From Cliona cf. orientalis (Eukaryota; Porifera; Demospongiae; Clionaida; Clionaidae), in contig OZ005691.1 of NCBI GenBank assembly GCA_963930775.1, positions 5,205,000-5,268,999 on the forward strand: a DNA stretch of 64,000 nt, in the 5' to 3' direction. Position numbers and translations under genes: made by a program. Numbering within the stretch: the stretch's first letter is position 1; each line of letters begins with the position of its first letter. Positions 12,301 through 24,300 of this stretch are shown one piece after another. The notes under the pieces are model-generated. The model was not told the origin of the DNA and did not search any database. It was given only the letters and a program-made list of their open reading frames with translations.

Positions 12301-15300
12301 CCCCCCCCCCCCCCCCAAAAGAGAGCCTGGAAGGTCTGGTCACTCTGGTGACATGCGTATACAGGAGCTGTACCAGTGGAATATGATTTTTGTTGTGTCA
12401 CAAACCGCAAATTGTGCTCGTGAACACTATACAACAACTGCACGGAAAATAGAGCCTCGGTAGGGCCTAAAAAGCAGCAACTGGAACTTCAATTCAAGCT
12501 ATCTTCTCTTTAGCTTGCTGCTCACAAAAACTTACCGTATGGCGGGTAATTTTGTGGGGGCTAATTTTTGTGGAAAGTCCAAAATGGCCCTCAAAATTAA
12601 ATTTCATGGTTTTAAATTTCGTGATAGCAACCAGTCCAGGGGCGTGGCTCAGCTGCAAAAGTGATGATGTAATCGATACGCGCTCACGATCTTCTTTGTT
12701 ACTAAGCCATACCTACAGACACTTGGACAAATAGCATGAGATAGAAGAATATTAGTGTCGAAGACGCCATCAGCTGGACAACAATGGCTACTGTTGCTTG
12801 CTAATACTGGGAAGCATTGGCCGTGCTGCCCAATGTTTGTGGCCACGCCTATCATGCATCATGGACTCGCATATCACTGTTACAGCAGGCATTAATTTTC
12901 ATGGGTGGGAAAATTTCGTGACTGCCAAGTCAACCACGAAAATAACGAAAATTAGCACCCCATGAAAATTGCCCGCCATACGGTATGAAGTTTGTTGGCA
13001 TGAAGCGGCGTATAGTGCCCATTCCTCGTAGTAATCAAGAGAATCTTCACTTTAAAGGTATTGTGCCATGATATGTGACCGTCTACGGGAAAACCCGGCA
13101 TATGGGATCCGCGCGCTATTCGCGCAATGCACGTTTTTGGTACCTCAAGTCAAAAAATGTCAAAGTTGAGTTTTTGTCATATTTATGTCAAAGAACCTTT
13201 CTACTAACCTTTGCCGTCGTCTACGGAGGCTAACCGTAAGTTACAAAGGCGAAATAAGCCTTCATTTTGACCTACCTAGTCTGTATAGCTGCTGTACACG
13301 GAGCCCGTTGCTATGGGCGCTAATTAGAATTCTCTACCTCGATACAGCTAGATTCATCGAACTACTGTACGTTCACTCACCTTTTTAGCTTCTTGGGCAT
13401 CTAAGAACAATCGGCTGTCGTTGTCAACAATGTTAAGAAATCAAGGTGTGCGCTATCATATTTTTACAGTGTTTGGAATGCACGTAATTACTCATTCTGT
13501 GATCTGATTGGTCCTTGCCAGATTCTGATAATTGTCTTAAACATGGGTATATATGCAGACCTTCCCCTTTTGCATGAATGTCTGGCTCACGAGACTATGG
13601 AAATGCGTGGAGATAGAACTTGTGCAGAGCTGTCATGACAATTTAGACTCCCCATTATTATTGGAGGTGTAAAGTGTCATAAATTAAGGTGCTTTGTCAC
13701 TTAGCTACAAACTTGAGCATTGCTCCCTCAATTATTTTAGCTGTGCCAATGAGAATACCGTATTTCCTTGAAAACCTTGAAATTTCGCCGCCCTTGTATT
13801 TGTATATTGATTCTGCTTAGGGGCAAGCGTCAGTATTTCAGCCCTGCTTGGGCCTCTTCTTGATGCTTCTACTCTTTATACTCTTGTGCTAAAAGTTTTG
13901 AAATAAATTTGTGTGATAGTTACATGGTACAGTGTCGATTGTGGGGTGTAGCTTGGGTAGTTCTTATTTTATAAGGAGCTGAAGTGGTTTACTGCTTGAT
14001 CCTAAACCATCACTTTTAAACTATAGACCATTCTTGAAGAGCTGGTGTCGCTATTACGTCTTCTCCCCGTCCAAACTGTGCCTTTGGCCATACCTCCTAT
14101 GGTGATTTGGGATAGAAAGTCAATGGCTCCAGCTTTGGCTGAAGGTGAGGTGCCAGGTACCATCTATGGATTGAGAAACAGTGTCCTTCAGAGGTAGCTC
14201 CTCTTTCAGTTCAATAATAATTCTTCTCCTTGTTGAAATTCCAGTTTAGTGGGCAGGATCAATTTACTATAATAGTAGCAATAACAAGGTGTACATGCTA
14301 AATGAACTGCTGCATATCTAATTAAATTGTCTGCCTACGGCACGTTTGTTGCCATTGGCAATTATAGTAGTCCTCTTGTCACGGCCAATTTATTCTCTGT
14401 TATCGGTAGTGGATCAATACCAACTTATACTTAATTTTACTATGGGATAGTTGTCATGCCGTTGCAAGGTCCATAGGAAAGAGCATGAAAGGGGCAGCAG
14501 CTCCAAGTCATTGGCAAAGGCTGCCAGTTGTGCAAGACCAAGGCTATATTGATGCACTTCTTTGATTTTTAATTTCATGGAATTTTGACTTTGTTGCAGT
14601 CAACTTTATTAGCAGGTGCTGCCACAGTACGGTATAATAAATTATAGCAGCAGTGGTGATCTATTAGTATTACTTGTGGTGTTTTTGTGTTCCATAGCTG
14701 CATCGATTTAGCAAACTGGCTGACAATGAGGGCCATGAAATGTATGTATCGGTGCGTAATTGCGCTTACTAATGCTACGTCACAGCTGAATTTTTACAGA
14801 AGGTTCTTATATTTCCAGTATGTAATATACACTTCCTAGCTAATATTAGTATGATACCTTTAGCAAAGCCTACTTAAAACCATAACAATCAAAATCGGGG
14901 GGTGTTATTCACTGATAGTTCTGGATATTTTCCTGGTTACTGTTTCAAGCACAGGGATGATTAACTATGAAGACTCCCGATGCTGTACTTAGAATACAGT
15001 ACGCCTTGGTGTATCGCTTCGATTGAGCCCACATTCTTTTGATGGGATTAAGCTCACAATGAAATTTTGGGTGCATGTATACGATGTACGTGGCACTTTT
15101 CTTCCATTGAGTAGCGTCCAATCATTGTCAAAGATTTTTTATTCTTAAAATCAGGGTGGCTGTCAAGATCTGTTCGCATTTTGTCGGTTGTTCATCCCAC
15201 GAGTGTTGACACCTCTAATACAACTAGCATTCCTTGCAGAATACCAAGGAAATAGTTCATCACCTGACGTTTCCACCCCACCACCCATTTGTCATGGCTT

Positions 15301-18300
15301 GCTGCTTGCCTCCAGGATTGGCATTAGTCTTGGAGATATCCAGGCATCATCCGGCACGGCTGCATGACACTACTGTGGTTAAAAATCTACACAACTCTCC
15401 ATACATTTTCTCTTGGATGCTTTGCGTAATGTTCAATACCCCTCTTTCAACCGTCCATACTCAAATAGCTGACGCGCATGCATACGAATTTGCTCTTGTA
15501 TACTTGTCGGCAAGTCACAAATACTCGTCATTGAAGCTCAGTAAATTATTTAGTGAAGCATGGATGAAGGCAATGAGTCCACGGAATATTGTTTCTGGAT
15601 TTTCTGCTTATCACTTTGATAGGAGTGTGCTAACTTCAGCTCAAACCACGAATACTCTGGAGAAGCCTCAGTTACCATAATTATGTCCCTCTCTTCACTC
15701 CCTCTAAGCGTGTTGCCATAATTCAATCACCAGTTGGAGCCACATTCAGTTACAGTGAAACAGTATCTAACTTTACCATGCCCACCAACAATGGTTCTGA
15801 CTAGCGCTGAAAGTCTTCAGCAGATTTACATCCCCTGTTTTTATGTGATGGTCTGGCCCTCATCATGAGTGTATCATCATAAAAGTAGTTTTTTTGATAC
15901 TGTAGTATACTGTGGCATCACAACAATGTCTTATGAGCATATGAATATTTTTGTATCAGTATTGAATAATGACAGGAAGTTGTTTGTATCCCATAAAAGG
16001 GCTGCAGTGTCAAGGTGCTATTGTAAATAGACAGCTTGCTGTTAGTGTTCAACCCGCAGACCGATCTGGCAAGATGAGGCATGGACATGTATGGAACACA
16101 TAAATAATAGTATCTTTACCATAATATTTTCTTGCTCAAGTCTTACCTTTTGAGAAATGGTGTCCTACTCTCTCGGTTCAATTATAATTCTTCTCCTTGT
16201 TGAAATTCTAGTTTAGTGGGCAGGATCAATTTACTATAACAGTAGCAATTTACTATAATGGTAGCAATAACAAGGTGTCATCCTAAGCCGACAACATACT
16301 GTAGGTGAAACTTCCAAGGAGCCTCAGAGCAGAACAAGAAGTGGACAGTCTACGAGTGCATTGACCAGTGGTAGGAGCTCAAAAATGCCTTTGGACACAT
16401 TTCTGGCTGGTGCATTTTTGTTATACCATTATGTATGACATTATGTGATACCATTAAGCATCATGAACACGTGAGACAATAGAAGCTCTGCAAGGCCATT
16501 GCAAGATAGTTTCATAAAGCAATTTACATCCCCTGTTTTTATGTGATGGTCTGGCCCTCGTCAAGAGTGTATCGTCACAAAAGTAGGCTTTTTTGATACA
16601 GTAGTTCATTCAACACTTTATGCGTTATGCATCCAGTGAAAGACCTCTCCTACTTATACTTGATGGTCACTCTTTTCATTATTGCGCTGCAGTGTCAAGG
16701 TGCTATTATAAATAGACAGCGCTGCTGTTAGTGTTCAACCAGCAGACCGATCTGGCAAGATGAGGCATGGACATGCACGGAACACATAAATAATAGTATC
16801 TTTACCATAATATTTTCTTGTATCGGTTGCGTAATTGCGCTTACTAATGCTACGTCATAGCTGACAGAAAGTTCTTAAATTTCCAGTATATAATATACAC
16901 TTCCTAACTAATATTAGCTTTAGCAAAGCCTACTTAAAACCATAACAATCAAAATCGGGGGGTGTTATTCACTGATAGTTCTGGATATTTTCCTGGTTAC
17001 TGTTTCAAGCACAGGGATGATTAACTATGAAGACTCGTACTTACAATACAGTACGCCTTGGTGTATCGCTTCGATTGAGCCCACATTCTTTTGATGGGAT
17101 TAAGCTCACAATAAAATTTTGGGTGCATGTATACGATGTACGTGGCACTTTTCTTCCATTGAGTAGCGTCCAATCATTGTCAAAGATTTTTTATTCTTAA
17201 AATCAGGGTGGCTATCAAGATCTGTTCGCATTTTGTCGGTGTTCATCCCACGAGTGTTGACACCCCTCTCCTCTAATACAACTCGCATTTCTTGCAGAAT
17301 ACCAAGGAAATAGTTCATCACCTGATGTTTCCACCCCACCACCCATTTGTCATGGCTTGCTGCTTGCCTCCAGGATTGGCATTAGTCTTGGAGATATCCA
17401 GGCATCATCCGGCACGGCTGCATGGCACTATCCCTCTTTCAACCGTCCGTACTCAAATAGCTGACGCGCATGCATACGAATTTGCTCTTGTATACTTGTC
17501 GGCAAGTCACAAATGTTCGTCAATGAAGCTCAGTAAGTTCGACACCATGATTCCACTTCCCTTCGATTTGGTTGCATTACATTCGTCCCTTTCTCAACCC
17601 AGAGTGTGGGCTGATCTTCATTTGATTGGAAAAGGACAAGCATCTATCTGCAACTTTCTGTGGTTGACAATAGATATCACTAAGCAGAGCCTCCTTTGCT
17701 TCTTCAGTGGGTGCATTAATTTTACTGAGAAAGCCAGAGAAACCGTCGTTTGAAGAAACTTTTTGTTGTGCTATACCACAGTCATGGCCATCCACGTACA
17801 TCCCTTTCTTTTTTACCACATTGAAACCAAGCTCAAGCATCCACTTTCTAGCAGTTTCCAATGATCTGCTTCTTGGATATTTAGATATCAGCATTTGATT
17901 TGGCAAGAGATTGCTGACCCATTGACAGAACTAAGGTTGGGCTGTCCTATTACGTTTGCATTTTCCCTAATGTACCTGGCCGCTTTCTTATTGAATTCAC
18001 CTCTTCACTAGATCGAATCAAGCATACCTTAATTTCCTATTGAGGTCTAAAGCTTATTTGAAGAGTGCCTCCCTTGTGCAAGAGATACAAATTCCACCAT
18101 CTAACACCTGAAGATTTGGTTTACACAAAAGTACAAATTACCCAGCTTTAAAGCAGTTTATTATACATTGCAAGGTGCTTGCATCATGATATCACTCAAT
18201 GTTTGATTAATGCTTCCTGAGTATTAGTCATACACAGCATGCTACCGCAAATATTATGTTTGTAAGGTACACCATCCATGGGCCCTCTGTTGCAAGGCTA

Positions 18301-21300
18301 CGGGTATTTTGAATGTAAACTTAAACATTTTATGCTTTATATCATAACCAAATTCAATATAATATTATGCATTACTTGTATTATTAATAATCTTTGCAGA
18401 CATTACATGAAGATGTGGCGCATCTCCAGAGAAAAGGACAGAAATAATGCAAGGCCGTTGCGAGAACGAATCTTTGCTAGTAAGCGTACTCTAGCTAGGA
18501 CATGTTCATTGGATGACATCACCAACAATCGTCCATTAGCTTATAAGCAGTGGAATGAAGAAATGATGAGCAGGGCACTAAATGCTTATCAGATTGAAGG
18601 CCTAAGCGTTAGGCGAGCAGCGGATATGTATGGGGTACCCAAGAGTACGTTAGGTGATCGGGTATCTGGACGTGTGCTGTGTGGCTCCACTTGTGGCCGA
18701 AACAAGTATCTGACTGATGAAGAAGAGGAGGATCTTGCCACCTTCATTGAGAACTGTGCCTCAGTAGGTTATGCTAAAACCCGTAAACAAATATTAGCAC
18801 TAGCAGAGAGAATGTTATATGTACGTGGCATTGAAATCCACTTAAGTGATGGTTGGTGGGTTTCATTTTTGAAACGGTACCCCTTCCTTACCTTGAGGAC
18901 ACCTGCTTCACTATCTACAGCTAGGGCTCGTGCATCTGATCCTGAGTCTATCAAGCTATATTTTGACTTGCTTGAAGAGACTCTTGTAGAGAATGAGTTA
19001 ATGAGTAGGCCAGGTCAGATCTATAACATGGATGAAACGGGTTTACCTTTAGATCCCAAGCCACCAAAAACTGTGCATGTAAAGGGAACCAAGAAAGCCA
19101 TTGCAAGTACCAGTGGAGACAAGTCACAAATAACGGCAGTTGGGTGTGTAAATGCAGTTGGCCAGGCCATACCTCCTATGGTGATTTGGGATAGAAAGTC
19201 AATGGCTCCAGCTTTGGCTGAAGGTGAGGTGCCAGGTACCATTTATGGATTGTCCCCAAAGGGATGGATAGACCGGGAGCTGTTTGACCTCTGGTTCACT
19301 CAACACTTTATGCGTTATGCATCCAGTGAAAGACCTCTCCTGCTTATACTTGATGGTCACTCTTCTCATTATTGCCCAGATACCATCAAACGCGCTTCTG
19401 AGGAGCAGGTGATTGTATTTACTCTTCCTCCCAATACTACTCATCTGACACAACCTCTAGACAAGGGTGTATTTGGTCCCCTAAAGATTTATTGGCGAGA
19501 AGTATGCAACCAATTCTTGGTCAGAAACCCTGGTAGACGAATTACAAGATATGATTTCAGTAAATTGTTTAGTGAAGCATGGATGAAGGCAATGAGTCCA
19601 CGGAATATTGTTTCTGGATTTTCTGTTACTGGTATTTATCCCTTGGATAGGAGTATGCTAACTTCAGCTCAGACTACGAATACTCCGGAGAAGCCTCGGT
19701 TACCATATGTCCCTCTGTTCACTCCCTCTAAGCGTGTTTCCATAACTCAATCACCAGTTCGAGCCACATTCAGTCATAGTGAACTTGAGAGATTTGAATG
19801 CCTTTACAGGCGTGGTAAAGATCTGGAGAGCACCAGCTACCAGCTGTGGTTGAAAATCTATCACCCAGAAGATTTTGTAGAGCCCAGGCCAGAGGAATTT
19901 AGTAGCACTGACTCCTCTTCCACAGATGTTTATCGACAAGCATATCGACATTCTTCGCTGAAGCAGTATCTAACTTTACCATGCCCACCGACAAAGAAAC
20001 AACAAAAGCCCTTGGCAAGGGTTCTGACTAGTGCTGAAAGTCTTCAGCAGATGAAGGAGAAAGAAGAACAGAAAGAAGAGAAAAGGAGGCGCCAGGAAGA
20101 AAATAAGAGGAAAAGGGAGCTGAAGCAGGCTGGTCGTACAAAGCCTAAACAAACTGTTAAGCCTAATAGTAAGGAAAAAGTGGCGTAGCTAGGATTATCA
20201 GTTTGGTAGGGCACAGGGTATCAGAGCAGCTCCTCCTAGGGGGGTTTAGGGGCGTATATTATTATTTTACTTTCTAGCCCGCTGCTAAGGTGTACAAGAT
20301 ACTGTGTATAACAAACAATGGGCTAGAAAGTATTTATCAACCAATCCCTCGCTTTGTATGCATTATGGAAGCACAAATCTGGAGGGCAAAGCTTGGGAGT
20401 TGGTCAATAACTATTTTAACTTCTTATAAACTGCAGGGAAGAAGCAAAGTGTAGAATTTACTGCTGAGGAGCAGCGCAAGTTTGAAGTTCGATATGAAAA
20501 TGGTTATGATCTTCCAGATGAAAGATACAGTCAGTGGCTACAAGTGTATCACCCAGCAGAGCTCCCTCCTAGACATGGTATGGCTGAGTTAATGCATGTA
20601 TGTACACTACTGTGTGTGTGTGCATGTGTACATATGTGTAAAATATCTTGAATTAATTAATTAGCCTATACATACTTTGAAGGTAAATATCTTCTGTATC
20701 AATACTAAATGGAAAGAGAAAGTGGTCTGCATTTGATGGAATTGCTATCGAGTATCAACAAATTAGAAAATATTTATCATAAACAGGTTCAGAGGACAGC
20801 ATTGATATCGAGCCATACAACTACGATTCACTGTTCGAATTCGATGGAGGGCTATTGTCAGAGAGAGAGAGACAGAAAGAAGAGAAAAGTAAGTGCCAGG
20901 AAGAAAGTGAGAGGGGGCAAGGGCAAATTTTGATACAATTCTTAAGGGCTAACAGCATGTTCATGGAAACAATGGGCCAGAAACTATTTATCAACCAATC
21001 CCTCGCTTTGTATGCAGTATGGAAGCACAAATCTGGAGGACAAAGCTTGGGGCCATTATCAACCTCGGATACATCGACAAACTGTGCATGCACCTATTGC
21101 ATATATAGCTATAGGTTGTCTAGGTGGCTAATGTGCCTATTTCCTAAAGCCCACTCCTGTGCAAGTAGTGGTGGGACCAATGCTATACTAGCCATTGCTT
21201 GCAGAAGTAAGAAGATCAGTAGCGGGAGCTCAAAAATGCCTGTTGCACATGTAGCTCCCAGTTCAGGTGAAAGAAAAATTAATGGCAGTAGACAAGGCTA

Positions 21301-24300
21301 AGCCACATGCATGTTTGTAGATATTACTATATTGACAGCTGAAACTTTTGCAGGTGAAGCCTCTGGTTACGAGAGTTTTGATGGTGGTCACTCTACCAGG
21401 GGAGACCCGAGGACCTTGGGTAGCAGGGTAAAGACGGCTGGTGGTGGTAAGCAGGGAACCAGGGGTAGCAGCTCAAAACCTTTGGTAAAGACTGCCAGTG
21501 GTGCAAAGGCCAAGGATCCCTGTAAGTTTATCGCCAAGTTTTGAGGTCATCATGTTAGAGCTGACAACATACTGTAGGTAAAACTTCCAAGGAGTCTCAG
21601 AGCAGAACAAGAAGTGGACAGTCTACGAGTGCATTGACCAGTGGTAGGAGCTCGAAAATGCCTGTTGTAGCTCCCAGTGCAGGTGAGAAAGATTAAAGGC
21701 AGTAGACAAGGCTAAAGCCACGTGCATGTTGTAGATTTTACTGTATTGACAGCTGAATCTTTTGCAGGTGAAGCCTCTGGTGACGAAAGTTCTGATGGTG
21801 GTCACTCTACCAGTGGAGACCCGAGGACCTTGGGCAGCAGGGTAAAGACGGCTGGTGGTGGTAAGCAGGGAACCAGGGGTAGCAGCTCAAAACCTTTGGT
21901 AAAGACTGCCAGTGGTGCAAAGGCCAAGGATCCCTGTAAGTTTATCGCCAAGTTCTGAGGTCATCATGTTAGAGCTGACAACATACTTTAGGTAAAGCTT
22001 CCAAGGAGTCTCAGAGCAGAACAAGAAGTGGACAGTCTACGAGTGCATTGACCAGTGGTAGGAGCTCGAAAATGCCTGTTGTAGCTCCCAGTGCAGGTGA
22101 GAAAGATTAAAGGCAGTAGACAAGGCTAAAGCCACATGCATGTTGTAGATTTTACTGTATTGACAGCTGAATCTTTTGCAGGTGAAGCCTCTGGTGACGA
22201 AAGTTCTGATGGTGGTCACTCTACCAGTGGAGACCCGAGGACCTTGGGCAGCAGGGTAAAGACGGCTGGTGGTGGTAAGCAGGGAACCAGGGGTAGCAGC
22301 TCAAAACCTTTGGTAAAGACTGCCAGTGGTGCAAAGGCCAAGGATCCCTGTAAGTTTATCGCCAAGTTCTGAGGTCATCATGTTAGAGCTGACAACATAC
22401 TTTAGGTAAAGCTTCCAAGGAGTCTCAGAGCAGAACAAGAAGTGGACAGTCTACGAGTGCATTGACCAGTGGTAGGAGCTCGAAAATGCCTGTTGTAGCT
22501 CCCAGTGCAGGTGAGAAAGATTAAAGGCAGTGCTAAAAGCCACATGCATGTTGTAGATTTTACTGTATTGACTGCTGAAATTTCTGCAGGTAAAGCCTCT
22601 GGTGACGAAAGTTCTGATGGTGGTCACTCTACCAGTGGAGACGCGAGGACCTTGGGCAGCAGGGTAAAGACGGCTGGTGGTGGTAAGCAGGGAACCAGGG
22701 GTAGCAGCTCAAAACCTTTGGCAAAGACTGCCAGTGGTGCAAAGGCCAAGGATCCCTGTAAGTTTATCGCCAAGCTGAGGTCATCATGTTAGTCTAAGAG
22801 CTGACAACATACTCTAGGTAAAACTTTCAAGGAGTCTCAGAGCAGAACAAGAAGTGGACAGTCTACAAGTGCATTGACCAGTGGTAGGAGCTCGAAAATG
22901 CCTGTTGTAGCTCCCAGTGCAGGTGAGAAAGATTAAAGGCAGTAGACAAGGCTAAAGCCACATGCATGTTGTAGATTTTACTATATTGACAGCTAAAATT
23001 TCTGCAGGTGAAGCCTCTTGTGACGAATGTTCTTATGATGGTAACTCCACCAGTGGAGACACGAGGACCTTGGGCAGCAGGGTAAAGACGGCTGGTGGTG
23101 GTAAGCAGGGAACCAGGGGTAGCAGCTCATTAAAGACTGCCAGTGGTGCAAAGGCCAAGGATCCCTGTAAGTTTATCGCCAAGTTTTGAGGTCATAACGT
23201 TAGAGCTGACAACATACTGTAGGTAAAACTTCCAAGGAGTCTCAGAGCAGAACAAGAAGTGGACAGTCTACGAGTGCATTGACCAGTGGTAGGAGCTCGA
23301 AGATGCCTGTTGTAGCTCCCAGTGCAGGTGAGAAAGATTAAAGGCAGTAGACAAGGCTAAAGCCACATGCATGTTGTAGATTTTACTGTATTGACAGCTG
23401 AAACTTTTGCAGGTGAAGCCTCTGGTTACGAGAGTTCTGATGGTGGTCACTCTACCAGTGGAGACCCGAGGACCTTGGGTAGCAGGGTAAAGACGGCTGG
23501 TGGTGGTAAGCAGGGAACCAGGGGTAGCAGCTCAAAACCTTTGGTAAAGACTGCCAGTGGTGCAAAGGCCAAGGATCCCTGTAAGTTTATCGCCAAGGTT
23601 TGAGGTCATGTTAGAGCTGACAACATACTGTAGGTAAAGCTTCCAAGGAGTCTCAGAGCAGAACAAGAAGTGGACAGTCTACGAGTGCATTCACCAGGGG
23701 TAGGAGCTCGAAAATGCCCGTGGTAGCTCCCAGTGCAGGTAAGAACGATTAAAGGCAGTAGACAAGGCTAAAGCCACGTGCATGTTGTAGATTTTACTGT
23801 AGTGACAGCTGAATCTTTTGCAGGTGAAGCCTCTGGTGACGAAAGTTCTGATGGTGGTCACTCTACCAGTGGAGACCCGAGGACCTTGGGCAGCAGGGTA
23901 AAGACGGCTGGTGGTGGTAAGCAGGGAACCAGGGGTAGCAGCTCATTAAAGACTGCCAGTGGTGCAAAGGCCAAGGATCCCTGTAAGTTTATTGCCAAGG
24001 TTTGAGGTCAGGTTAGAGCTGACAACATACTGTAGGTAAAACTTCCAAGGAGTCTCAGAGCAGAACAAGAAGTGGACAGTCTACGAGTGCATTGACCAGT
24101 GGTAGGAGCTCGAAAATGCCTGTTGTAGCTCCCAGTGCAGGTGAGAAAGATTAAAGGCAGTGCTAAAAGCCACATGCATGTTTAAATTTTACTCTATTGA
24201 CTGCTGAAATTTCTGCAGGTGAAGCCTCTGGTGACGAAAATTCTGATGGTGGTCACTCTACCAGTGGAGACGCGAGGACCTTGGGCAGCAGGGTAAAGAT

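Larger units (their letters stand above)
14086..16692 (+). pseudogene. Scattered decayed copies of the pogo and exon-array locus
   Basis: Five blocks match parts of the intact locus downstream. Three match the transposase: 14086-14175 (about residues 252-282), 15540-15830 (C-terminal third) and 16609-16692 (around the second Asp). One resembles array exon A (about 14480-14545) and one resembles array exon B with its acceptor (16290-16397). They carry stops and deletions. Fragments of transposase and array exons occur together, which suggests they were duplicated as one unit and then broken up. Confidence 0.6.

Noticed and set aside
18278-18406. N-terminal extension of the transposase
   Set aside because: Hydrophobic, AT-rich codons precede a good acceptor (tctttgcag); the conserved protein starts after it.
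20855-21301. 148-codon frame continuing past exon Y
   Set aside because: It runs through a good GTAAGT donor and becomes low in protein character; it is better read as intron.
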